Source: Emticicia sp. CRIBPO (GTDB lineage Bacteria > Bacteroidota > Bacteroidia > Cytophagales > Spirosomataceae). From it: DNA of 64,000 bases. The notes beneath the pieces were generated by a model that saw only the letters and a program-made list of their open reading frames with translations, ran no database searches and had not been told where the DNA came from. Of this stretch, positions 32,681 to 42,157 are shown in pieces (position 1 is the stretch's first letter; each line of letters opens with the position of its first letter). The stretch is taken from positions 124,001-188,000 of the forward strand of contig NZ_JAAAKV010000007.1 of assembly GCF_009905725.1 (NCBI RefSeq), read 5' to 3'. Made by a program: the position numbers and the translations under genes.

Positions 32681-35533
32681 TTATCTCATCAGCTTAACCC
32701 ATCCTTTGAATGTAACGGTAGGAGAAGTTTCTGCCAGTCTTTCAAATTCCACCTTGATCAGGTAATAATAAGCTCCGGCAGCAAGATCCTTGCCCGATTT
32801 ATTTTTACCGTCCCAGTCCATTTCCCTTCCGCTACCTTCGGCCACTTTCGCTCCGTTGGCATTGAAAATCTCATAGCTGATGTTCTTCACAAAAGCCGGA
32901 CAATTCATCGGAGAAAACGTGTCGTTCAGTCCGTCGCCGTTCGGAGAAAATACATTCGGGAAAGAAATATTTTCACAGTTGTCCTCGCACTTAATATTAC
33001 TTTCAGCACTTTCAATACCAAGGCTGCTCACTGCAGTGACGGTGTAACACCCTGCAAAACCTTCCTGGCTGTTTTTCCTGTGAACATACTGGTTTCCAAG
33101 TGCGGCATCCTGCGTTTCAATCAGCACCCTTTTCTGCCCTTCATATCTTGAATAATAAATTTTATAGGCGATGATATCCGTTCTGCAAGCCGCTCCGTTT
33201 GCGGTCGGCGGTGTCTGCCACTTCAATGTGTTTGAGAAAATGGTCTCTTCACAGAATTGTTTGGAAGTGATGGTCTCACAATCTGTATTCTCAACTACAA
33301 GTACCGGTGGGCATGGAGGAGATCGGTCGGCAGGAGTGGCACACACAATCTGTGAGTAGTTCATCAATATGCCAAGACCAGGGATTTTCTCATAAACCCC
33401 GATGGTTTCTACCTTATAGCAGTAAGTTTGACCGTTTTGCAATTCTATTGAAATGTCACCATCTCCGGGGAATGCATCCCTGCCGGTATCATTATAACTG
33501 AAAGTATTCGGTGTACCTACAGTTGCTCCGGCGATCTGGTTAAATACCCCCGGTTTGGTTTTATCCTCTCTGAAGACTTTATGGGTTTGATTCTCATTCA
33601 GCCACGGCACATTGGCCTCCCAGAACAGACGGGTTACTTTATCGTCCGGACTTACTGACAACTTAACAGTAGTAGCAGGAGGCGTTGTTCCGTAAAGAAC
33701 AGTATTTTCTGTGTACAGCTCCAGTTTATATTTATAAACCAGATCTTTGGTATTAAGAGCTTTATCTACAAAAACAGTATCCAACTGATTATCCAGCAAT
33801 GTGGTTTTGGTATGGATCAGTTCGAACTGCTCTCCGCCCAGGCCGGTTGCTCTGTACAGTTTGTACACATAAGGTCCTTTGAATGCTTCTTTCGAAAAGC
33901 CCAGCGGGCGTGACCATTTAACAGTTACCTCACCGGCAGCTGTTTCGGTCTTATCTACGGAAACGTTGGTGATCACCGACATTCCGGATTTGATTTCGCT
34001 GCCGATACAGAATTCGGTAGACGGGGCACTCTGAATAGCAATGAATTGTGAGGCCTGAATTTCAGAAACGAGGCGATAGCTGTATACCCCTCCTTTATTT
34101 ACAGTTTTATCAATAAAGGTAGTATCCTCGCCGGTTACTGTGCCTATCAGTTTATACCCCCAGGCAGCAGGCATACCTACAGTACACTCGCCGGGATTAA
34201 GGCCACTGCAACCATCTTTTCTGTAGATCAGTATTTTGCCCGAGCTTTTACAGGCGGCATATTTCTGCCAGGTCAGATCAATTCCCTGGTCAGATTCTTT
34301 AGCCAGAAGCCCGACAGGCCTCGGCGGCACCACCTTAATTTTTATCGTTTTAATGTCTACGAGCTGCGTATTGAATCTTCCGGGAAAATCTTCCACTTTA
34401 AACAACACATCATACGGCTGGTCCCTGACATGAAGACAGTTGGTATTCCAGGTGAATGTTGAAGAAACCGGGCTTTTTGATTGTTTTACTGCAAATACAG
34501 CCGCTTCAGGCTCAATGAACTTGAAGAACTTACCGGCTTCATCCTTATTATATACCCCACCTGAGGAAGTAAGCCTTATTTCCTGGTTGTCCTTATCTGT
34601 TCCCGTTACATTGAATTTGACTTGCTTTCCTGCTTCTATACATATATCAGGGGGTACGATCAGCTCAGGCCGTTTATTATCCGTTGCCACAACGATGATC
34701 TGCATATCCCGGATGATCTCTCCGATCTTAATGAAAGAACCATCGGGGGCCTTTCGCCACTCTTCAATGATAAAAGCGACATTGTATTGCCCCGGAACCT
34801 GCGGGGCATCCCAGATCAGGTCTCCTGTCCGGGCATCTATCCTGAATGTAGCCGGGCCCGTCCCGGCTTCCGTAAGAGGATTATTTCCTATAAGATTGGG
34901 GTCCTTATAATTAGGAATAAACTCCCCGATACCGGTAGCATTCCCTTTATCCCTCTGAGGAATAGTCAGCTTATAAGACAAGCTGTCTCCGTCAATGTCA
35001 AAAGCACCCGGATTATGAATGAATTTACTGCCTACACCGGCAGAATCCACCGGAATATTCAAGAGTACCGGGGTGCTGTTAAGACCAAAACTTGAATTGA
35101 TTACGATGGTTGACTGTACAAAAAAGCTTATACTTTCAGAAGGCTGCGGGAGGTTAAGCGTCCTCTCATTCCTGTTCACAATACCACAACTGATGGTATA
35201 CCTGCCCGGGGCCGGAAAAGTGAACGTCGTATCATAAACATTCCGGACAGTCGTGGTACTGATCAGCTGTTTTACCGTTCTTTTTACTTTAAACGCTACC
35301 ACCTGGTTGGTAGAAAACCCGAAGTAAAAATTAACCTCGTTCTCACCATCATTAGCAGCTTTTCCGTTTATTTCATCTGTGTAGGTCGTTAGAACCACCC
35401 TGTAGGTGAGCGTTGAAGATGATATCCTCTTTGCTGTAATTTCGCCTGCCCTGAGGTGGGTGGCCTTACTTAAAAACGGAAGGAATATTCCAGCAAAAAG
35501 TAATAATATTAAAATGTAATTCCTTTTTTTCAT
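32681..35533 (-). CDS. Large secreted protein with gliding-motility-type C-terminal T9SS sorting domain
   Basis: A 950-residue protein from ATG 35533 (MKKRNYILILLLFAGIFLPFLSKATHLRAG), a signal peptide. The body contains several fibronectin/Ig-like beta domains (for example PPRPVGLLAKESDQGIDLTW, VTNVSVDKTETAAGEVTVKWSRPLG). The C-terminal ~95 residues are the gliding-motility-associated/type B T9SS domain: ISFPNVFSPNGDGLNDTFSPMNC, then YEIFNANGAKV, MDWDGKNKSGKDLAAGAYYYLIK. It should be exported by Sec and then moved to the surface by the type IX system. Its binding partner is unknown. A start 51 nt upstream would break the signal peptide. Confidence 0.88.
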   Translation of the reverse strand: MKKRNYILILLLFAGIFLPFLSKATHLRAGEITAKRISSSTLTYRVVLTTYTDEINGKAANDGENEVNFYFGFSTNQVVAFKVKRTVKQLISTTTVRNVYDTTFTFPAPGRYTISCGIVNRNERTLNLPQPSESISFFVQSTIVINSSFGLNSTPVLLNIPVDSAGVGSKFIHNPGAFDIDGDSLSYKLTIPQRDKGNATGIGEFIPNYKDPNLIGNNPLTEAGTGPATFRIDARTGDLIWDAPQVPGQYNVAFIIEEWRKAPDGSFIKIGEIIRDMQIIVVATDNKRPELIVPPDICIEAGKQVKFNVTGTDKDNQEIRLTSSGGVYNKDEAGKFFKFIEPEAAVFAVKQSKSPVSSTFTWNTNCLHVRDQPYDVLFKVEDFPGRFNTQLVDIKTIKIKVVPPRPVGLLAKESDQGIDLTWQKYAACKSSGKILIYRKDGCSGLNPGECTVGMPAAWGYKLIGTVTGEDTTFIDKTVNKGGVYSYRLVSEIQASQFIAIQSAPSTEFCIGSEIKSGMSVITNVSVDKTETAAGEVTVKWSRPLGFSKEAFKGPYVYKLYRATGLGGEQFELIHTKTTLLDNQLDTVFVDKALNTKDLVYKYKLELYTENTVLYGTTPPATTVKLSVSPDDKVTRLFWEANVPWLNENQTHKVFREDKTKPGVFNQIAGATVGTPNTFSYNDTGRDAFPGDGDISIELQNGQTYCYKVETIGVYEKIPGLGILMNYSQIVCATPADRSPPCPPVLVVENTDCETITSKQFCEETIFSNTLKWQTPPTANGAACRTDIIAYKIYYSRYEGQKRVLIETQDAALGNQYVHRKNSQEGFAGCYTVTAVSSLGIESAESNIKCEDNCENISFPNVFSPNGDGLNDTFSPMNCPAFVKNISYEIFNANGAKVAEGSGREMDWDGKNKSGKDLAAGAYYYLIKVEFERLAETSPTVTFKGWVKLMR

Positions 35534-35760
35534 GCAAAAAGCCCAGATATTTATATTAACTATTGTAACGAAGCATTTGGTCAAATATTCTGTGTTAAAA
35601 AATCAATAAACACAGGAAGAAAAACTTAAAACACAAATGCCCGCCGGTTTGTTAAAACTATTGAATCCAAATTAAACGGATAATATTTGAAAATATGAAA
35701 AAAAGCTAAATTAAATTGAAAAAAGCCTTTTTTATATTGGTTCTAAATAGTTTGTAATCT
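35534..35760. other. A+T-rich spacer between the T9SS gene and sdhC
   Basis: The left part of a 320-bp divergent spacer. The T9SS gene probably has its promoter here (an AATATTTG element on the minus strand near 35583), but the match is weak. I see no RNA gene or further repeats. Confidence 0.4.
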
Positions 35761-35762
35761 AC

Positions 35763-35794
35763 TTTTGATGCGTCAAAATTAAATTGTACTTTTC
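35763..35794 (+). promoter_or_regulatory. Promoter of sdhCAB with palindrome over the -33 element
   Basis: TTTG (35764-35767), a 19-nt spacer and TACTTTTC (35787-35794). The -33 is part of a perfect inverted repeat TTTTGA-TGCG-TCAAAA (35763-35778), a possible CRP/FNR-like or other repressor site. ATG 35854 follows after a ~55-nt leader. Confidence 0.55.
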
Positions 35795-35853
35795 TAAGCA
35801 AAAATGTATCTCTTGTTTTTTGCCAAAAAGTTAATTCTCAAATATTTATAAGT

Positions 35854-36633
35854 ATGTCTTGGCTAACTAAAACTTTAACAAGCTCAATAGGTAAGAAAGT
35901 GCTTATGTCTCTTACGGGGCTCTTCCTTTGTACCTTTCTTGTCGTCCATTTGATCGGAAATCTTCAGCTCTTTTACAATGACGGCGGGTATTCTTTTAAT
36001 AAGTATGCGGTTTTCATGACCAGCTTTCCTTTAATTAAGATCATTTCTTACGGGAATTACTTTTTCATTCTGTTCCATGCTTTCTGGGGTTTATATCTTG
36101 AGTTCCAGAACCGTAAGGCAAGACCTGTGGCTTATGTGGTGACTAAAAATTCTTCGTCCTTTTCAAGCAGGAACATGGCTGTTTTAGGAACAATCCTTTT
36201 GGTTTACATTGTTGTACATATGGGTGATTTCTGGTATAAATATCACAACGAAACCCTGCCTTTTGTACAGTATACCGAGAACCTGCTTACGGGAGAGGTT
36301 GTAACGACGGAGATGCCTGAGACTTACAGCCAGGAAACCAAGATGGTTGAAACTTACAACCAGGCAGAAAGCACAAAAACCGTCATCGTAAAAGACCTTT
36401 ACAAAGTGGTTTCGGTTTCTTTCCAGAACATCCTCCTGGTGATATTCTATGTATTGGCCATGTTCTCAGTGTCTTTCCACCTGGTTCACGGCTTCCAGAG
36501 TGCTTTTCAGAGTCTTGGGATCAATCATCCGAAATACAATCCGCTGTTTAAGTTTTTAAGTGTCTGGTTATTTGCCATCCTTATCCCGATCGGATACGCG
36601 GCAATGCCTATCTATTTTTACTTTTTCAAATAA
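35854..36633 (+). CDS. sdhC: Succinate dehydrogenase cytochrome b subunit
   Basis: A 259-residue integral membrane protein with about five helices, as in the single-subunit cytochrome b558 type of Bacteroidota and Epsilonproteobacteria. KVLMSLTGLFLCTFLVVHLIGNLQLF and FSVSFHLVHGFQSAFQSLG carry the heme-ligand histidines. It anchors SdhAB and passes electrons to menaquinone. An acidic ~60-residue loop (residues ~140-190) between helices is longer than usual. First gene of sdhCAB. Confidence 0.93.
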   Translation: MSWLTKTLTSSIGKKVLMSLTGLFLCTFLVVHLIGNLQLFYNDGGYSFNKYAVFMTSFPLIKIISYGNYFFILFHAFWGLYLEFQNRKARPVAYVVTKNSSSFSSRNMAVLGTILLVYIVVHMGDFWYKYHNETLPFVQYTENLLTGEVVTTEMPETYSQETKMVETYNQAESTKTVIVKDLYKVVSVSFQNILLVIFYVLAMFSVSFHLVHGFQSAFQSLGINHPKYNPLFKFLSVWLFAILIPIGYAAMPIYFYFFK

Positions 36634-36659
36634 TTAAAGCGTAGAAAATATATTTTACC

Positions 36660-38651
36660 ATGGCAGAAGGAACAATCAAGTTAGACGCTAAAGCACCAGA
36701 AGGTCCTATAGCAGAAAAATGGACAAAGTATCGTTCGACGGTTCCGTTGGTAAACCCGGCCAACAAACGTAATATAGAAATTATTGTAGTGGGTACAGGT
36801 TTGGCAGGAGCTTCAGCCGCCGCGACATTAGCCGAACTGGGCTATAAAGTAAAAGCATTCTGTTTCCAGGATTCTCCCAGAAGAGCTCACTCTATCGCAG
36901 CTCAGGGAGGGATAAATGCAGCAAAGAATTATCAGAACGATGGTGACTCTACTTATCGTTTGTTTTATGATACTGTAAAAGGAGGCGATTACCGTGCACG
37001 TGAGTCAAACGTTCACCGTCTTGCCGAGGTTTCAGCCAATATTATTGACCAGTGTGTTGCCCAGGGTGTACCTTTTGCCCGTGAGTATGGCGGAATGCTG
37101 TCTAACCGTTCATTCGGTGGTGTGCAGGTTCAGCGTACTTTCTATGCGGCAGGACAAACCGGTCAGCAATTGCTTTTGGGAGCTTATTCCGGCCTTGAGC
37201 GTCAGGTGGGTATGGGTACCGTTAAAATGTACTCCCGTCATGAAATGCTTGAGGTGGTTAAAATCGACGGCGTTGCCAGAGGTATTATCGCCAGAGACCT
37301 GATCAGCGGTAAGCTTGAAAGACATTTCGGCCATGCCGTTCTTCTGTGTACTGGTGGTTATGGTAACGTTTTTTACCTGTCGACCAACGCCATGGGAAGT
37401 AACGTGACTGCTGCCTGGAAAGCCCACAAACAAGGTGCTTTCTTCGGTAACCCTTGTTTTACGCAGATTCACCCGACCTGTATCCCGGTTTCCGGCGATC
37501 ATCAGTCAAAACTAACCCTGATGTCAGAGTCTTTGAGAAATGACGGAAGGATCTGGGTGCCTAAGCAGAAAGACGATAAAAGAGCAGCCAATGAGATCCC
37601 TGAAGAAGAAAGGGATTATTACCTTGAAAGGAGATATCCTGCTTTTGGTAACCTTGTACCAAGGGATATTGCTTCAAGAGCCGCCAAAGAGCGTTGTGAT
37701 GCCGGTTATGGCGTAGGAACATCTAAAATGGCCGTTTATCTTGATTATGCTGCAGCCATTGAACGTTACGGTAAAGCAGAAGTTAACAAAAACAACATAG
37801 AAAACGCTTCGAAAGAATTAATAAGTGAACTTGGGAAAGCGGTTGTAAAGGAAAAATATGGTAACCTGTTTGATATGTACAAGCAAATCACCGGCGAAAA
37901 TCCATATGAAATTCCGATGCGTATCTACCCGGCTGTACACTATACCATGGGTGGCCTTTGGGTGGATTATAACCTGATGACGACCGTTCCGGGGCTTTAT
38001 GCTTTGGGAGAAGCCAACTTCTCTGATCACGGAGCCAACCGTCTGGGAGCATCTGCCCTGATGCAGGGTCTTGCTGACGGATATTTCGTTATTCCTTATA
38101 CCATCGGTTCATACCTGGCCAACGAAATCAGGACCAAAGCTATTCCTACTGACCACCCTGCGTTTGTTGAGGCAGAAAAACAGGTAAAAGACAGGATCAG
38201 TAAACTGGTTTCTATCAAAGGAAAACAGTCACCGGAATCCTTCCACAAAAGATTGGGTAAAATCATGTGGGACAAATGCGGTATGGCCAGAAACGAAAAA
38301 GGTCTGAAAGAAGCCATCGTTGAAATCCAGGCTCTTAAAAAAGAATTCTGGTCTGACCTGAGGGTGATGGGAGAAATTGAAGAATTCAATCCTGAACTGG
38401 ACAAAGCCGGCCGTGTGGCTGACTTTATCGAACTGGGTGAGCTGATGTGTGTGGATGCCCTGAACCGTAACGAATCTTGTGGTGGTCACTTCAGAGAAGA
38501 GTATCAGACTGAAGAGGGTGAAGCCAGAAGAGATGATGAAAATTATATGTATGTAGCGGCCTGGGAGTTTAAAAACGAAAGTGACTGGGTTTTGAATAAA
38601 GAGCCTCTGATCTACGAAAACATCAAGATCGCTCAAAGGAGTTATAAGTAA
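36660..38651 (+). CDS. sdhA: Succinate dehydrogenase flavoprotein subunit
   Basis: A 663-residue protein, long like other Bacteroidota Sdh[26 protein letters not shown] is the FAD-binding motif and [20 protein letters not shown] holds the covalent-FAD His. [14 protein letters not shown] and [28 protein letters not shown] are the substrate and FAD regions. It oxidises succinate to fumarate in the citric acid cycle. It lies 26 nt after sdhC. Confidence 0.96.
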   Translation: MAEGTIKLDAKAPEGPIAEKWTKYRSTVPLVNPANKRNIEIIVVGTGLAGASAAATLAELGYKVKAFCFQDSPRRAHSIAAQGGINAAKNYQNDGDSTYRLFYDTVKGGDYRARESNVHRLAEVSANIIDQCVAQGVPFAREYGGMLSNRSFGGVQVQRTFYAAGQTGQQLLLGAYSGLERQVGMGTVKMYSRHEMLEVVKIDGVARGIIARDLISGKLERHFGHAVLLCTGGYGNVFYLSTNAMGSNVTAAWKAHKQGAFFGNPCFTQIHPTCIPVSGDHQSKLTLMSESLRNDGRIWVPKQKDDKRAANEIPEEERDYYLERRYPAFGNLVPRDIASRAAKERCDAGYGVGTSKMAVYLDYAAAIERYGKAEVNKNNIENASKELISELGKAVVKEKYGNLFDMYKQITGENPYEIPMRIYPAVHYTMGGLWVDYNLMTTVPGLYALGEANFSDHGANRLGASALMQGLADGYFVIPYTIGSYLANEIRTKAIPTDHPAFVEAEKQVKDRISKLVSIKGKQSPESFHKRLGKIMWDKCGMARNEKGLKEAIVEIQALKKEFWSDLRVMGEIEEFNPELDKAGRVADFIELGELMCVDALNRNESCGGHFREEYQTEEGEARRDDENYMYVAAWEFKNESDWVLNKEPLIYENIKIAQRSYK

Positions 38652-38740
38652 GTTCAAAAAATGAAATTACCGACAGATCAAAGGCCCGTTAAAAGGTATT
38701 GATCTTCAAATTTTAAAATTCTAAAATCTTTATAAGTAAG

Positions 38741-39505
38741 ATGGAAGGTAATATGAACATCACGCTGAAAGTATGGCGTCAAAAAAATAAAAATGTAAAA
38801 GGCTCACTGGAAACACACGAGGTTTCCGGCATATCTGAAGACATGTCTTTCCTGGAGATGTTTGACGTATTGAACGAGCGTCTTATAGACGAAAACAAAG
38901 AACCTATCGCATTTGACCATGACTGCCGTGAAGGTATCTGTGGTATGTGTTCTATGTATATCAATGGTCGCCCTCACGGTCCTCTGGAAGGTGTTACTAC
39001 CTGCCAGCTGCACATGAGAAGCTTCAAAGACGGAGATACCATCGTGGTTGAACCATGGAGAGCTGCTGCTTTCCCGGTGGTTAAAGACCTTGTGGTAGAC
39101 AGATCTTCCTTTGACAGGATCATTGCCTCGGGTGGATTTATCTCAGTCAACACAGGCAATGCCCAGGACGGTAACTCACTTCCTATTCCGAAAGAAGACG
39201 CCGACAAAGCTTTTGCCGCTGCTGCTTGTATCGGTTGCGGGGCTTGTGTATCCGCCTGTAAAAATGCCTCTGCCATGTTGTTCGTTTCTGCCAAGGTTTC
39301 TCAGCTGGCATTGTTGCCACAAGGGCAACCTGAGCGTGAAGACCGTGCCAAGAAAATGGTAGCCCAGATGGACATCGAAGGTTTCGGATCATGTACGAAC
39401 ACCGGAGCTTGTGCAGCTGAATGTCCAAAGGAAATTTCTCTTGAAAACATTGCCCGTCTGAACAGAGAATTCTTAAGTGCGAGTTTGACTACAGCAGAGG
39501 CTTAA
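38741..39505 (+). CDS. sdhB: Succinate dehydrogenase iron-sulfur subunit
   Basis: A 254-residue protein. The N-terminal [2Fe-2S] ferredoxin domain has [23 protein letters not shown]; the C-terminal domain has [14 protein letters not shown] and [16 protein letters not shown] for the [4Fe-4S] and [3Fe-4S] clusters. It passes electrons from SdhA to SdhC. A second in-frame ATG at 38753 (MNITLKVW) is an equally plausible start. Last gene of the operon, followed by a terminator. Confidence 0.96.
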   Translation: MEGNMNITLKVWRQKNKNVKGSLETHEVSGISEDMSFLEMFDVLNERLIDENKEPIAFDHDCREGICGMCSMYINGRPHGPLEGVTTCQLHMRSFKDGDTIVVEPWRAAAFPVVKDLVVDRSSFDRIIASGGFISVNTGNAQDGNSLPIPKEDADKAFAAAACIGCGACVSACKNASAMLFVSAKVSQLALLPQGQPEREDRAKKMVAQMDIEGFGSCTNTGACAAECPKEISLENIARLNREFLSASLTTAEA

Positions 39506-39527
39506 TAACCTTGCTTTTAAATAGATT

Positions 39528-39577
39528 ACCATCTCAGAGTGGCAGGAATCCTGCTTCTTTGAGATGGTTTTTATTTT
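39528..39577 (+). terminator. Intrinsic terminator of the sdh operon
   Basis: Outer stem ACCATCTCA / TGAGATGGT with an inner stem GGCAGGA / TCCTGC, followed by TTTTTATTTTT, 22 nt past the sdhB stop. Confidence 0.85.
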
Positions 39578-39612
39578 TAGGGGTATCCGATCTGTTTGCG
39601 GGGAAAATGCAC

Positions 39613-39909
39613 CTAATCCAGGTCAAAACCACCTACTACCCTCTTCCGGCGTCTTGATACCAGAACCCTGTAGCCTGTGGCCAGGATCACTTCTTTGGTA
39701 CGGCCTTTGGACTCAATAGAGCTGATAAAATCAGGGTTAAGTAAATGAGATTTGCTTACTCTTAAAAAGCCGCCGAACCGCTCCTGGTGGCGTTTCAGCG
39801 TAAAACTGGAAACCATTCTGCTTCCATCTTTCAGATAAAACTCTGTATAGTTCAGCTCGCCTCTCAGATAGAGGATTTCGGCAGCAGGAGGGTATATGAT
39901 TGAGGTCAT
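39613..39909 (-). CDS. Stand-alone LytTR DNA-binding protein
   Basis: A 98-residue protein that is essentially one LytTR domain. Landmarks are EILYLRGELNYTEFYLKDGSRMVSSFTLKRHQERF, FLRVSKSHLLNPDFISSI and ILATGYRVLVSRRRKRVV. There is no receiver or membrane domain. LytTR proteins bind pairs of short direct repeats. The divergent spacer to its right contains two exact 17-bp repeats and a third partial copy, so autoregulation and control of the adjacent sensor locus are likely (inference). Confidence 0.88.
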   Translation of the reverse strand: MTSIIYPPAAEILYLRGELNYTEFYLKDGSRMVSSFTLKRHQERFGGFLRVSKSHLLNPDFISSIESKGRTKEVILATGYRVLVSRRRKRVVGGFDLD

Positions 39910-39983
39910 AACGGTTTCTTTTGATTACCCAAATATCATCAATAAAACAAAGCCGGGTAAGCGTTGAAAAACGGTTTTTGAGG

Positions 39984-40082
39984 GGGTGTTTTTCACGTAT
40001 TTAGCAGTATCAGAAAGAAGATAGTTTTCAGGAAAATTTAAAAGGCATTTTTCACTGGTTTAATAGGGTGTTTTTCACGTAT
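39984..40082. repeat. Direct repeats of a 17-bp motif, candidate LytTR binding sites
   Basis: GGGTGTTTTTCACGTAT occurs exactly at 39984-40000 and 40066-40082, 82 bp apart (about eight turns). A partial copy, GGCATTTTTCACTGG, lies at 40044-40058, 23 bp before the second copy. That spacing fits paired LytTR half-sites. The rightmost copy ends 20 nt before a -7 element, the position of a missing -33 box, as expected for an activator site. Confidence 0.65.
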
Positions 40083-40102
40083 AATAATATCCTTATTCTT
40101 TC

Positions 40103-40110
40103 TAGTTTTG
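40103..40110 (+). promoter_or_regulatory. -7 element of the sensor locus promoter
   Basis: TAGTTTTG matches TAnnTTTG, 41 nt before ATG 40152. There is no TTTG at -33; the 17-bp repeat takes that place. Confidence 0.5.
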
Positions 40111-40151
40111 TCAGGAAATTATTAATTTATAAACCTTAACTAGTTAATGAA

Positions 40152-40706
40152 ATGAACAAAAAAGCAACCCCCTTTCTTTTCTTAATTTTTGGATTAATTC
40201 TAGGAATAGTTATTGGATACTTGTTTTTAAGCTCTACATTGCAGATGGATTTCAATCGAAATGGATTTACTGGAGGTACTCAACCAATTTGTAGAGAAGA
40301 GGCAAAAAAGCTTGCAGATGGATTTAAGGAAAAGCTAAAGTCTGCTTTGGGCTTCAATCATTCTAAACTGATTTCGTGGCCGGATGATCTACATGGCTGG
40401 ATTCTAGATGCTAGAATGGTCAACCACTATTTGCTTCAACAACAGGGCTACATAAATGACCCTAAAAGAGTGACTCATATTTATGTTGAACTCGGGTATG
40501 ATAAAGATGAGAAAAAATCAACTTTAATTTTCACCGGCCTTGAAAAGAAAGATGGCAAATACTACCGGATTTTGTTAGGTCAGGCAGGAGCTCCGTGTAA
40601 TTTACCAAAAAAATTAAACGACCCAGGAGATAATATTCTGGAGTATGTTGACCCTTGTAAAAATAACTGCCCCGAAGAAACAACTTTCGTTGGTGCTAAA
40701 TATTAA
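40152..40706 (+). CDS. Membrane-anchored protein of unknown function
   Basis: A 184-residue protein with one N-terminal TM helix or uncleaved signal (FLFLIFGLILGIVIGYLFL). A soluble domain follows, probably periplasmic, rich in charged residues, with Cys residues at both ends (QPICREE; GAPCNLP; VDPCKNNCPEE). I do not recognise a family. The DNA is notably A+T-rich. It is first gene of a unit with a polytopic membrane protein, a histidine kinase and a response regulator, so a sensory or ligand-binding role is plausible but unproven. Confidence 0.6.
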   Translation: MNKKATPFLFLIFGLILGIVIGYLFLSSTLQMDFNRNGFTGGTQPICREEAKKLADGFKEKLKSALGFNHSKLISWPDDLHGWILDARMVNHYLLQQQGYINDPKRVTHIYVELGYDKDEKKSTLIFTGLEKKDGKYYRILLGQAGAPCNLPKKLNDPGDNILEYVDPCKNNCPEETTFVGAKY

Positions 40707-40722
40707 TAAAAGACATATAAGT

Positions 40723-41361
40723 ATGACTCTATACTATTTTTATTTTTTAGTTTTGGGGCTAGCCTTCCTAATTGGCATTCTTAAATTTAGCGTTTTAAAC
40801 AAGAGTAGCAAAACAATGCTACTCTTGCTGCCAATAACAATAGTAAGCGAATTGTGTGCGGCTTATTTTAGTCATAAAGAAAGCAATAATTTCTTTGTGT
40901 ATCACATTTTCCTTCCTATCGAGGCTTCCATTTTGGCGTTCTGCTATTACAAAGAAGTAAAAGAAAAATGGATTGTCATTTTGTCGGCCATACTAATACT
41001 TTTTTCTTTTTTCAACAGTTTTTTCATTCAAAACTATAAGGCAGAATTTTGCTCCTACACATTCATTTTAAATTGTATTTTATCCACTTTATTTGGAATT
41101 CGATATTTGAAACTAATGTTAGATCAACCAGAAAAAACATCGTTCCAGCACTACCCCTTATTTTGGATCAGTATTGGCTTTATGACCTTCAACATCATAA
41201 ATTTATTCATTCTGGGAACTCACAATGCTATTGCCGAGAAAATTCTGAATATTGGAGCAATATTTAGAAATGTAAGATTTTTTACTAACTACCTTCTATA
41301 CATCTTATTAGGAATAGCTTTTCTGAGCAAACAAGAATCTCTAGGCAAAGCGAAGGAATGA
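40723..41361 (+). CDS. Polytopic membrane protein next to a histidine kinase
   Basis: From ATG 40723 (MTLYYFYFLVLGLAFLIG) the protein has 212 residues and about six or seven hydrophobic helices with short loops. No catalytic motif is visible. Its last codon overlaps the start of the histidine kinase gene (ATGA at 41358-41361), a sign of translational coupling, so it may be the sensory membrane subunit for that kinase. The longer frame to 40645 overlaps the previous gene and is unlikely. A+T-rich composition. Confidence 0.65.
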   Translation: MTLYYFYFLVLGLAFLIGILKFSVLNKSSKTMLLLLPITIVSELCAAYFSHKESNNFFVYHIFLPIEASILAFCYYKEVKEKWIVILSAILILFSFFNSFFIQNYKAEFCSYTFILNCILSTLFGIRYLKLMLDQPEKTSFQHYPLFWISIGFMTFNIINLFILGTHNAIAEKILNIGAIFRNVRFFTNYLLYILLGIAFLSKQESLGKAKE

Positions 41362-42155
41362 ATTTCAAAGAAACTGAAATATTGTTTACGTTTTTTGCAG
41401 CAATAGTTATTCTACTAATTCTTGCAGTTTCGATTATCATTTTTGCATTTATCTTTCAAAGGCGACAGGCTAAACTCATTAAAGAAAAAACCGAACTCAA
41501 AGCCCAGTTCGAAAAGGAAATCCTGACTTCACAAAACGAGATACAGGAACAAACCATGAAGGATATCTCCAGGGAGCTTCATGACAACGTGGGGCAGATG
41601 CTGTCACTGGTTAAAATACAGCTGAACAACCTGCAGGAAGACCTGCCTGACAACCTCAGGATTGTGCAATCCAAGGAGTATCTGAATGCTGCGTTGAATG
41701 ATCTCCGGTCGCTCTCCAAAACCCTTAACAACGACAATATTCTGAATGACGGCCTGGGATCTGCCATCCGGTTTGAACTGGAAAGGGTTGATAAAGCAGG
41801 ATTGATCAAAACCTCATTTGTAGAAAATCAGACCGGGACAGGTCTGGAAAATCAAAAAGCCCTGGTGGTCTTCAGGATGTTCCAGGAGCAGCTGCAGAAT
41901 ACCCTGAAACATGCCCAGGCAAAAAATCTGTGGGTTGTCTTGCAGGATTCACCTGAATCATTTAAATTAGAACTCTCTGATGACGGTACGGGATTTGATT
42001 TTGAATCAAAAATTAAACTGAAAGGTTTTAACAATGGATCTGGTTTGGCCAATCTCATACACCGGGCTAAACTTTTGGGAGGTGAATTCAAAATCGAAAG
42101 TACCGCCGGCAGCGGAACAAAGACTGATTTAATGATACCCAAAATATCCCAATAA
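41358..42155 (+). CDS. NarL-type sensor histidine kinase
   Basis: A 265-residue protein. One TM helix (residues ~8-33), a short coiled coil (~36-65), then the HisKA_3-like dimerisation box ISRELHDNVGQMLSLVKIQL with His75. The HATPase domain shows FRMFQEQLQNTLKHAQAKN (N box), LSDDGTGFDF (G1) and GSGLANLIHRAKLLGGEF (G2). It has no periplasmic domain of its own, so it probably takes input from the preceding membrane protein. The cognate regulator starts 2 nt downstream. Base composition changes from A+T-rich to window-typical at about codon 40. Confidence 0.9.
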   Translation: MNFKETEILFTFFAAIVILLILAVSIIIFAFIFQRRQAKLIKEKTELKAQFEKEILTSQNEIQEQTMKDISRELHDNVGQMLSLVKIQLNNLQEDLPDNLRIVQSKEYLNAALNDLRSLSKTLNNDNILNDGLGSAIRFELERVDKAGLIKTSFVENQTGTGLENQKALVVFRMFQEQLQNTLKHAQAKNLWVVLQDSPESFKLELSDDGTGFDFESKIKLKGFNNGSGLANLIHRAKLLGGEFKIESTAGSGTKTDLMIPKISQ

Positions 42156-42157
42156 AA

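Noticed and set aside
34622-35095. 157-codon plus-strand frame
   Set aside because: Antisense to the T9SS cargo protein, with no recognisable domain or start context.
35763-35778. Palindrome over the sdh promoter read as a canonical FNR box
   Set aside because: The TTGA/TCAA arms are separated by 4 nt, whereas the FNR consensus TTGAT-N4-ATCAA places the TTGA/TCAA arms 6 nt apart. Kept only as an unassigned operator.
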